A stretch of 27,947 bases of DNA from an uncultured Novosphingobium sp. Lineage in GTDB: Bacteria; Pseudomonadota; Alphaproteobacteria; Sphingomonadales; Sphingomonadaceae. Made by a program: the position numbers and the translations under genes. A model generated the notes under the pieces. The model was not told where the DNA came from. It saw only the letters and a program-made list of their open reading frames with translations, and ran no database searches. This document shows, in pieces, positions 21,887 through 27,947 of the stretch (position 1 is its first letter; every line of letters starts with the position of its first letter). The stretch is taken from the NCBI GenBank assembly GCA_946886365.1, contig CAMPIM010000038.1, positions 1 to 27,947 on the forward strand. The letters run 5' to 3'.

Positions 21887-22765
21887 CTATTCTACCCGCG
21901 TCACTTTGTAGCCGCGTGCCTCAAGCAAGCTGATAAAATTGTCCCGCCCGGTAAGATGTCCCGTGCCCACCGCGATGAAGGGGCGCCCCTTCAACTTCGT
22001 GATAGCTGCGCTCCAGTCCTGATTGCGGCCAATCAGCACCGCCTTTTCGACCACCGGGTCGGGTTGTTCTCCACCCTGATCCTCCCGCGCGATCGCGGCC
22101 ATGTCACCCTTCAGCCAGGCATGAAGAATGCGCTCATACAGCGCCTTCATCCCCTTGGCCTCCGTTACAGTCTGGGTCAGCAGCTGCCGTTGCGATGCCT
22201 CGGGCAAGGTGTCAAAGGCGCCTAACTGTCGCGCGACCGTCTCCAGTCCCCCGATCGGCTTGCCCGCTTCCTGAAACGCGGCGATCAGGACCGGCTCGAC
22301 ACCCGCGCTGGCGCTCAAGTGCAGCGACTGCTGCGCCGCCGCCGAAAGCAGCATTGCGGCTGCCCAGCTTTCATATCCGGACAGAAGCTGCATATTAGCG
22401 CCTCCCTCGCCAGCAATCCGCCGAAGCTCATCCCGCTTGTCCGCAGGCACACGGGTTTCGAGCGTGGGGAGGTCGGGGCTGCGGCCCATCTTCTCGAACA
22501 GCGCCCTCGTTCGCGTCTGGTCCTGAATTTCCGCGGTTTCGAGCACCAACTGGTCCGCAGCGTCCATCGCCTGCTCAATCTTGCCGGTTCGCCAGCCGAC
22601 CCCCTTGGGCAGCACGTGAATGGTCCCGAACAGCCATCCATCGACCCCAGGCCCCTGCACCCGCCACAGGGCAGGCCCGCCGCCCTCCGGAGGAGAAACC
22701 GGCTCCGGCCCGCACGCCGCTATCATCAGCAGCGCGCACAGGCCCAGCCATCGCAGCAAGTTCAC
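21887..22765 (-). CDS. TraB/GumN-family lipoprotein (downstream copy)
   Basis: A 292-residue protein with a lipoprotein signal: hydrophobic WLGLCALLMIAACG, lipidated at the cysteine of IAAC (residue 18). The mature part has the TraB/GumN hallmarks: ALWRVQGPGVDGWLFGTIHV near the start, GLETVARQLGAFDTLPEASQ in the middle and FIAVGTGHLTGRDNFISLLE near the end. Conserved residues of the two GTxH-type motifs (GTIH and GTGH) are thought to bind metal in the related TIKI proteases, so a membrane-anchored metallohydrolase is possible but unproven. The GTG start overlaps the stop of the upstream TraB gene by four bases (GTGA), indicating coupling. Confidence 0.85.
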   Translation of the reverse strand: MNLLRWLGLCALLMIAACGPEPVSPPEGGGPALWRVQGPGVDGWLFGTIHVLPKGVGWRTGKIEQAMDAADQLVLETAEIQDQTRTRALFEKMGRSPDLPTLETRVPADKRDELRRIAGEGGANMQLLSGYESWAAAMLLSAAAQQSLHLSASAGVEPVLIAAFQEAGKPIGGLETVARQLGAFDTLPEASQRQLLTQTVTEAKGMKALYERILHAWLKGDMAAIAREDQGGEQPDPVVEKAVLIGRNQDWSAAITKLKGRPFIAVGTGHLTGRDNFISLLEARGYKVTRVE

Positions 22766-23676
22766 TCGGCGACCCTAGCCGATGCGACGTTCATTCCCTT
22801 CAACTGCTCTTGTACGCTACCCTTGCCCGCCAGATGCCCGGCACCGACCGCGATGAAAACCGTTCCGGGTCGCGCCAGCCGTTCCTTGATCCATTTGGCC
22901 CAATTCATGTTCCGCTGAATGAGCAGCACCTGAGCCAGTTCCGGCGTCGCTTCGAGCGATTCGTTCATTTCGGCGGCCAGCTTGTCCGGATCGCCCTCCT
23001 GCCAGTGCGCGATCAGGCGGGAAAACTCCTTGTCCATGTCCGGCAGGCCCTCAACGGTGGCGTTCAGGAACTTCACCTGGCTGTCCATCGGCAGCCCGGC
23101 AAAATAGCCCAGTTGCTGCTCCACCGTTTCCAGCGCGCCAACTTTCTTCCCAGCAGCCTTTGCCGCCGCCGTCAGTGTCTTCTCCGCGCCAAGGTCCGCT
23201 TGATACCCCAGTTTTTCGAGCGGCTTCACCGCCAGCGCCATGCCAGCCATCCAGGGATTGAACGGCTCGAACATCTGCCAGGGCAAGCCGTTCGCCGCCA
23301 TCGCCGCCTGATATTTGCTTCGCATGTCGGCATCCAGACGATCCGACAGCTTCACCCCATCACGCGCCAGGCCCGTATGCGCCATGGAAGCAGCCATCGC
23401 CTGAGGATTTTCCGGCTCTACAATTTCCAGCGCCAGTTCGTCGGACGCATCGAATGCCTGCCTGATGCCGCCTCTGAACCATTCGGTCCCAGGTTTCAGC
23501 ACATGGACCGTGCCGAACAGGTAGATGGTCGTATCCTCATCCTTCACCTGCCACAGGGCGGGCGTCACGTAGGCGGTCTTTGCCGCTGGCGGCCGAGCGG
23601 CGACCTGCTGTTCCTGAGTGCAGCCGCTTAGCAGCAGCAAGCCTGCAACCATCAAGCGCGAAAGTGACCATTTCAT
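22762..23676 (-). CDS. TraB/GumN-family lipoprotein (upstream copy)
   Basis: A 304-residue protein. The ATG ending at 23676 is chosen because it starts a clean lipoprotein signal (MKWSLSRLMVAGLLLLSGC), lipidated at C19; the open frame extends 35 codons upstream but those lack any signal-like or family-like features. The TraB/GumN motifs follow: ALWQVKDEDTTIYLFGTVHV, GALETVEQQLGYFAGLPMDS and VFIAVGAGHLAGKGSVQEQL. The second motif here reads GAGH where the downstream copy has GTGH. The two genes are clearly related paralogues in tandem, overlapping by four bases. It is divergent from glyQ, with 163 bases between; TTGACC at about 23773 could be a -35 for glyQ but no good -10 pairs with it. Confidence 0.85.
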   Translation of the reverse strand: MKWSLSRLMVAGLLLLSGCTQEQQVAARPPAAKTAYVTPALWQVKDEDTTIYLFGTVHVLKPGTEWFRGGIRQAFDASDELALEIVEPENPQAMAASMAHTGLARDGVKLSDRLDADMRSKYQAAMAANGLPWQMFEPFNPWMAGMALAVKPLEKLGYQADLGAEKTLTAAAKAAGKKVGALETVEQQLGYFAGLPMDSQVKFLNATVEGLPDMDKEFSRLIAHWQEGDPDKLAAEMNESLEATPELAQVLLIQRNMNWAKWIKERLARPGTVFIAVGAGHLAGKGSVQEQLKGMNVASARVAE

Positions 23677-23839
23677 GCCGGCTATCGATCCATTGCGAAG
23701 AGTTTCGCCATATCCATGCTGGGCAGGCGGCGTTTGGGCAAGCGGATTAACCGCCTTCAAGCCCGCTTTTCCTTGACCCAAAAGCCCTCCTGCGCCAAGG
23801 CGCGCGCGATCAAACCGTCATTTTCGCAAGGGACCGTCC

Positions 23840-24712
23840 GTGGCGACAGGAAAGCCGCTCTCCTTTCAGGACCTGATCCTGACCCTGCACGCCTATTGGG
23901 GAAAGCAGGGCTGCGTCATCCTGCAACCCTATGACATGGAAGTCGGCGCGGGCACGTTCCACCCCGCCACCACCTTGCGCAGCCTTGGCCCGGACGCCTG
24001 GAATGCCGCCTATGTGCAGCCCAGCCGCCGCCCGACCGACGGCCGCTATGGCGAAAACCCCAACCGGCTCCAGCATTATTACCAATATCAGGTGATCATG
24101 AAGCCGTCCCCGGCGAACCTTCAGGAGCTGTATCTGGGGTCGCTGGTCGAGATCGGTATCGATCCGCTGATCCACGACATTCGCTTCGTCGAGGATGACT
24201 GGGAAAGCCCGACGCTGGGCGCCTGGGGCCTTGGCTGGGAAGTCTGGTGCGATGGCATGGAAGTCACCCAGTTCACCTATTTTCAGCAAATGGGCGGCTA
24301 TGACTGCAAACCCGTCGCGGGCGAGCTGACTTACGGCCTCGAACGCCTCGCCATGTATATTCAGGGCGTCGACAGCGTTTACGACCTGAAGTTCAATGAC
24401 GCAGGCGTCACCTATGGCGATGTGTTCCTCGCCAACGAACAACAGATGTCGAAATGGAATTTCGAGATCGCCGACACTGAAAAGTTGTTCCGCTGGTTCA
24501 AGGATGCCGAAGCCGAGTGCAAGGCGTCGCTGGAGGCTGGCGTCCCGCTCGCCGCCTATGATCAGGCAATCAAGGCAAGCCACGTCTTCAACCTGCTCCA
24601 GGCGCGCGGCGTCATCTCCGTCCAGGAACGCGCCAGCTACATCGGCCGCGTCCGCGACCTTGCGAAAGGCTCCTGCGAAAAGTGGATGGAAGTAAACGGG
24701 TGGGCCGCGTGA
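23840..24712 (+). CDS. glyQ: glycyl-tRNA synthetase alpha subunit
   Basis: A 290-residue GlyQ of the bacterial alpha2beta2 glycyl-tRNA synthetase; it carries the class II catalytic core that activates glycine. Typical sequences are present: [59 protein letters not shown] (motif 2 region), [20 protein letters not shown] and [20 protein letters not shown] (motif 3). The GTG start is supported by AAGGGA a few bases upstream and by the family N-terminus SFQDLIL. The partner subunit glyS follows after 130 bases. Confidence 0.98.
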   Translation: MATGKPLSFQDLILTLHAYWGKQGCVILQPYDMEVGAGTFHPATTLRSLGPDAWNAAYVQPSRRPTDGRYGENPNRLQHYYQYQVIMKPSPANLQELYLGSLVEIGIDPLIHDIRFVEDDWESPTLGAWGLGWEVWCDGMEVTQFTYFQQMGGYDCKPVAGELTYGLERLAMYIQGVDSVYDLKFNDAGVTYGDVFLANEQQMSKWNFEIADTEKLFRWFKDAEAECKASLEAGVPLAAYDQAIKASHVFNLLQARGVISVQERASYIGRVRDLAKGSCEKWMEVNGWAA

Positions 24713-24732
24713 TGTGTAAGATCAATTCCGTC

Positions 24733-24773
24733 ATCCCAGCGACCCGAAGGGCGGCGCTAGCCAACGCTGGGAT
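24733..24773. repeat. palindromic repeat between glyQ and glyS
   Basis: Perfect nine-base arms ATCCCAGCG and CGCTGGGAT enclose 23 bases, preceded by CGTC and followed by CTCATG. The arms look like the 'GTCATCCCAGCG...CTGGGAT' intergenic repeat class common in this group. It lies 20 bases after the glyQ stop and would form a hairpin in the glyQ-glyS transcript. Confidence 0.65.
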
Positions 24774-24842
24774 CTCATGCCCGGCGCGTTCCGTCATTCG
24801 GCATCAAAACCCAGCCTCCGCCGGGGCTGCGGAGAAAATCGC

Positions 24843-26984
24843 ATGACCGATTTCCTCCTTGAACTCCGCTGCGAAGAAATCCCGGCCCGGATGCAGATCA
24901 AGGCATCGGAAGACCTCGCCCGCCTCTTCACCGAGGAACTGGGCAAGGCTGGCCTGACACCCGAGAGCATCGACAGCTTCGTCACGCCCCGCCGTCTGGC
25001 CCTGATCGCCCGCAACCTGCCGCTGCAAACCGCCGCCGTCAGCGAGGAATTCAAAGGCCCCCGCACCAGCGCCCCCGCGCAGGCGCTGGAAGGCTTCCTC
25101 CGCAAGACCGGCCTGACCCAGGACCAGCTGGAAGACCGCGACGGCGTCTGGTTCGCCACCGTCAACAAGCCCGGCCGTGCCACCGCGCAAGTGCTGGCGC
25201 AAGCCGTCCCGGCCGTCGTCCGCGCCTTCCCCTGGCCCAAGTCCATGCGCTGGGGCACCGCCTCGCAGACGACCGAAAGCCTCCGCTGGGTCCGCCCGTT
25301 GCAGGGCATTGTCGCTATCCTCGGTGAAGACCTTGTCGATATCGAGATCGAAGGCATTCGCAGCGGCTACGCCACGCTCGGCCACCGTTTCCACCACCCC
25401 GGCGAAATCACCATCGGCGGCGCGCACGACTATGTCGAAAAGTTGCGCGCCTGCCATGTGATCGTCAGCCATCAGGAACGCCAGTCGATCATCGAGGCAA
25501 AGGCAAACGAAGCCGCCGCCGCGAAGGGCTACACCGTGATCGAGGACAAGGGCCTCGTCGCGGAGAATGCCGGGCTGACGGAATGGCCGGTGCCACTGCT
25601 AGGCGATTTCGACCCTGCCTTCCTTGAGGTGCCACCTGAAGTCATCCAGCTAACCCTACGGATAAACCAGAAATATTTCGTCCTTCGTGACGGGGCGGGC
25701 AAACTCGCCCCCGCCTTCATCTGCACCGCCAATATAGAGGCAAAGGACGGCGGCGAAGCAATCATCGCAGGCAACCGCAAGGTCCTCGCCGCGCGCCTGT
25801 CGGACGCCCGCTTCTTCTGGGAACAGGACCGCAAGACTAGCCTCGAAGACCATGCCAAGAAGCTCGAACGCATCACCTTCCACGAAAAGCTAGGCACCGT
25901 CGCCGACAAGGTGGAACGCGTAGCCAAACTAGCCCGCTGGCTGGTAGAACAAGGCATCGTAACTTCTTCTCCCCTCCCGCAAGCGGGAGGGGCCGGGGGT
26001 GGGCAGGCGCCAACGACCGAACAACTCGCAGACCTAGCCCAACAAGCCGCCCGCCTAGCCAAAGCCGACCTGGTCACCGAAATGGTCGGCGAGTTCCCCG
26101 AACTCCAAGGCATCATGGGCGGCTACTACGCCCGCGCCGAAGGGCTGCCGGATGCCGTGGCCGACGCCATCCGCGATCATTACAAGCCGATTGGGCAGGG
26201 GGACGATGTCCCGACTGCGCCGATTGCGGTGGCTGTGTCATTGGCTGACAAGCTGGATACGTTACTGTCATTTTTCGACATCCAAGAGTATCCAACTGGA
26301 TCGAAAGATCCGTTCGCCCTCCGGCGCGCTGCGATCGCGATTATTCGCCTGATTCTCGAGAACCGCGTTAAGATGGTGACTGACGCTCCCATCGAGTTCT
26401 GGCTCGGCCAATCAGATGAGGGAGCAGTTCTTTCTGAGAACGATCTTGAGCGTCGGCGGTTGCTTACCGTTGGGCTAGACTTCCTTTTGGACCGCCTAGC
26501 CGTTCAGCAGCGAGATGCAGGAATTAGGCACGATTTTATTGAAGCATCGCGGCGCTGGAATGCTCGTGACGATGGTCGATTGGACCGTGTTAGCTTGCGC
26601 GCGTCGGCCCTCCAATCATTCATCGCTACCGACGACGGCACGAACCTGCTCGCCGGATACAAGCGTGCCGCCAACATCCTGAAGAAGGAAGGCGTCGAAA
26701 CCGCCGAGAAGGTCGAACTGACCTACACCCCCGAACCCGCCGAAGCCGATCTCATCGCCGCCCTCGACACCGCCGAACCCCGCGCCACAGCAGCTGTTCA
26801 AGCCGAAGATTTCGAAGGCGCCATGGCCTCACTCGCAACATTGCGCGCGCCGATCGACGCCTTCTTCGATAAGGTGACCGTGAACGACGCTGATCCGGCC
26901 AAGCGGTCGGCTCGCCTCGCGCTGCTGGCGCGGGTGCGGGACGCCGTGCATGCGGTCGCCGACTTCTCGAAAATTGCAGGATAG
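24843..26984 (+). CDS. glyS: glycyl-tRNA synthetase beta subunit
   Basis: A 713-residue GlyS, which binds tRNA-Gly. The ATG at 24843 is chosen because it gives the conserved start MTDFLLELRCEEIPARM and has GGAG about ten bases upstream; an ATG 22 codons earlier lies in the intergenic repeat area. Conserved blocks include LRWVRPLQGIVAILG, LTLRINQKYFVLRDGAGK, LAARLSDARFFWEQDRKTSL, AKADLVTEMVGEFPELQGIM and the C-terminal NLLAGYKRAANILKKEG of the DALR anticodon-binding domain. Two oddities: residues about 373-392 (TSSPLPQAGGAGGGQAPTTE) are a Gly/Pro-rich insert encoded by a REP-like palindrome, and codons about 460-599 have lower GC and different codon choice from both flanks. The frame is unbroken, so the gene is expected to work; it is essential. 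Confidence 0.97.
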   Translation: MTDFLLELRCEEIPARMQIKASEDLARLFTEELGKAGLTPESIDSFVTPRRLALIARNLPLQTAAVSEEFKGPRTSAPAQALEGFLRKTGLTQDQLEDRDGVWFATVNKPGRATAQVLAQAVPAVVRAFPWPKSMRWGTASQTTESLRWVRPLQGIVAILGEDLVDIEIEGIRSGYATLGHRFHHPGEITIGGAHDYVEKLRACHVIVSHQERQSIIEAKANEAAAAKGYTVIEDKGLVAENAGLTEWPVPLLGDFDPAFLEVPPEVIQLTLRINQKYFVLRDGAGKLAPAFICTANIEAKDGGEAIIAGNRKVLAARLSDARFFWEQDRKTSLEDHAKKLERITFHEKLGTVADKVERVAKLARWLVEQGIVTSSPLPQAGGAGGGQAPTTEQLADLAQQAARLAKADLVTEMVGEFPELQGIMGGYYARAEGLPDAVADAIRDHYKPIGQGDDVPTAPIAVAVSLADKLDTLLSFFDIQEYPTGSKDPFALRRAAIAIIRLILENRVKMVTDAPIEFWLGQSDEGAVLSENDLERRRLLTVGLDFLLDRLAVQQRDAGIRHDFIEASRRWNARDDGRLDRVSLRASALQSFIATDDGTNLLAGYKRAANILKKEGVETAEKVELTYTPEPAEADLIAALDTAEPRATAAVQAEDFEGAMASLATLRAPIDAFFDKVTVNDADPAKRSARLALLARVRDAVHAVADFSKIAG
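25971..25992. repeat. REP-like perfect palindrome inside the glyS coding sequence
   Basis: Ten-base arms CCCCTCCCGC and GCGGGAGGGG enclose AA, followed by CCGGGGGTGGGC. This has the form of the common intergenic 'CTCCCCTCCCGC...GCGGGAGGGGCCGGGGGTGGGC' repeat. It is translated in frame as PLPQAGGAGGG (glyS codons 377-387), between two helical regions where related GlyS proteins have no such Gly/Pro-rich stretch. Confidence 0.75.
26221..26640 (+). other. low-GC patch with altered codon use inside glyS
   Basis: A hand count over these 420 bases gives 230 G+C, about 55%, whereas sampled flanking glyS lines are near 70% (for example the 60 bases from 25201 and from 26701). The patch uses TTA, TTG, ATT, CGA, TCA and GAT codons freely; the flanks strongly prefer C/G-ending codons. 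The switch back near 26636 is abrupt. This looks like a recombination tract from a relative with different codon use. Confidence 0.65.
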
Positions 26985-27051
26985 TTCGGAAAAGTCCGAC
27001 GCTTCACGGCGATAGAGGATAGAGAAGAACAAAGGATCATCGTAAAAGCGG

Positions 27052-27097
27052 GTGCGTTCATCGCCCCGCCTGTTGTAGGAAAGTTGCTGCAACGCAC
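27052..27097. promoter_or_regulatory. inverted repeat in the ppdK leader region
   Basis: Seven-base arms GTGCGTT (27052-27058) and AACGCAC (27091-27097) are 32 bases apart, and the right arm overlaps a compact palindrome GTTGCTGCAAC (27083-27093). They lie in the 149-base gap between glyS and ppdK. A weak hairpin (TCGGA/TCCGA, 26986-26999) directly after the glyS stop has no T-run. Function, if any, is unknown. Confidence 0.3.
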
Positions 27098-27133
27098 AAA
27101 TACACGGCAATCAGTGCAGGGAGAGCCGGGACT

Positions 27134-27947
27134 ATGTTGACAATGGAAGAGGCCAGCATGAGCACGACCGCGACGCGTTATGTCTATCGTTTCGGCGGCG
27201 GCGTCGATGATGGTGGCAAGGGTAACAAGAATCTCCTCGGCGGCAAGGGCGCCAATCTGGACGGCATGGCCGCCATCGGCCTGCCGGTGCCTCCGGGCTT
27301 CACCATCACGACCGAGATGTGCACCCGCTATTATGAGGATGGCGGCGTATTCCCGGACAGCCTGAAGGCGGAAGTCGCGAACGGCATCGCCCATATCGAA
27401 GGCGTAACCGGCAAGAAGTTCGGCAACGCGGCCGATCCGCTGCTCGTATCCGTCCGCTCAGGCGCGCGCATTTCCATGCCGGGCATGATGGACACGGTCC
27501 TCAACCTCGGCCTCAACGACGAAACCGTGGTCGGCCTCGCCACTGCGAGCGGCGACGAGCGTTTCGCCTGGGACAGCTATCGCCGTTTCATCCAGATGTA
27601 TTCCGATGTCGTGCTGGAACTCGACCATGGCGCGTTTGAGGAAGCCCTCGAAATCGCCAAGGAAGACCAGGGCTACACGCTCGATACGCAGATGACCGCC
27701 GACGACTGGAAGGCGCTCGTGGCCGAGTATAAGGCCCTCGTTTCAAAGCTCTGGAACAAGCCTTTCCCGCAGGACGTAAACGACCAGCTTTGGGGCGCGA
27801 TCAGCGCCGTCTTCGGTAGCTGGCAGGCCGACCGCGCCAAGGTTTATCGCCGCCTGAACTCCATTCCGCACGATTGGGGAACCGCCGTAAACGTGCAGGC
27901 GATGGTGTTCGGCAATATGGGCGACACCTCGGCCACCGGCGTCGCCT
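27134..27947 (+). CDS. ppdK: pyruvate, phosphate dikinase (3' partial)
   Basis: The N-terminal 271 codons are present and the frame runs off the window. The PPDK start [20 protein letters not shown] is followed by [20 protein letters not shown], then [34 protein letters not shown], all part of the ATP-grasp nucleotide-binding domain. The enzyme interconverts pyruvate, ATP and phosphate with phosphoenolpyruvate, AMP and pyrophosphate, giving a reversible link between glycolysis and gluconeogenesis. The ATG at 27134 has AGGGAGAG eight bases upstream; the ATG at 27158 is the alternative, with a weaker GAAGAGG before it. It follows glyS on the same strand. Confidence 0.96.
   Translation, partial: MLTMEEASMSTTATRYVYRFGGGVDDGGKGNKNLLGGKGANLDGMAAIGLPVPPGFTITTEMCTRYYEDGGVFPDSLKAEVANGIAHIEGVTGKKFGNAADPLLVSVRSGARISMPGMMDTVLNLGLNDETVVGLATASGDERFAWDSYRRFIQMYSDVVLELDHGAFEEALEIAKEDQGYTLDTQMTADDWKALVAEYKALVSKLWNKPFPQDVNDQLWGAISAVFGSWQADRAKVYRRLNSIPHDWGTAVNVQAMVFGNMGDTSATGVA

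Noticed and set aside
21152..22225. 357-codon plus-strand frame opposite rplY and the TraB gene
   Set aside because: It crosses two well-supported minus-strand genes and the gap between them and shows no family features.
23767..23800. glyQ promoter from TTGACC
   Set aside because: No acceptable -10 element occurs at 16-18 bases, so the hexamer alone was not reported as a feature.

Overview
The window looks like chromosomal DNA from an alphaproteobacterium, most likely a sphingomonad (Sphingobium/Sphingomonas type). Reasons: high GC; a mreB-mreC-mreD-mrdA-rodA operon with stop/start overlaps; glyQ-glyS followed by ppdK; pth next to rplY; and short palindromic intergenic repeats of the kind that abound in sphingomonads. 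The assignment is inferred from protein style and gene order, not from a database search. No phage, transposase, CRISPR array or rRNA was seen. No gene-free stretch exceeds 300 bases; the longest are 4644-4892, 7116-7321 and 3440-3605.

Region 1 (1-3439, + strand) is an accessory-looking operon with lower GC than the rest. It encodes a TPR plus outer-membrane beta-barrel protein (YaiO family, 5' end outside the window), a membrane-anchored HEAT-repeat protein and a processive family 2 glycosyltransferase. Together they look like a polysaccharide synthesis and export machine analogous to PgaA/PgaC. This is the best candidate for a poorly described system. It is followed by a stand-alone second MreB (3606-4643), far from the true mreBCD operon.

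Region 2 (4893-7397) holds a CLC-type chloride transporter with CBS domains, divergent from a MarR regulator. A perfect 17-bp palindrome sits inside the apparent transporter promoter. A tRNA-Lys(CUU) follows on the minus strand.

Region 3 (7522-13203, - strand) is the Rod-complex operon mreB-mreC-mreD-mrdA-rodA, with stop/start overlaps at every junction after mreC. Divergent from it are mutL and a small secreted protein of unknown function.

Region 4 (15694-23676, - strand) is mostly housekeeping: a MaoC-fold hydratase, a hypoxanthine-DNA glycosylase-like protein, YchF, a DUF2490 outer-membrane protein, phosphoglucomutase, peptidyl-tRNA hydrolase, ribosomal protein L25/Ctc and two overlapping TraB/GumN lipoproteins.

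Region 5 (23840-27947, + strand) is glyQ, glyS and the start of ppdK. glyS is odd in two ways. A REP-like perfect palindrome lies in frame inside the coding sequence, and a roughly 420-base internal patch has much lower GC and different codon use from the rest of the gene. Two further palindromic repeats lie between pth and rplY and between glyQ and glyS.
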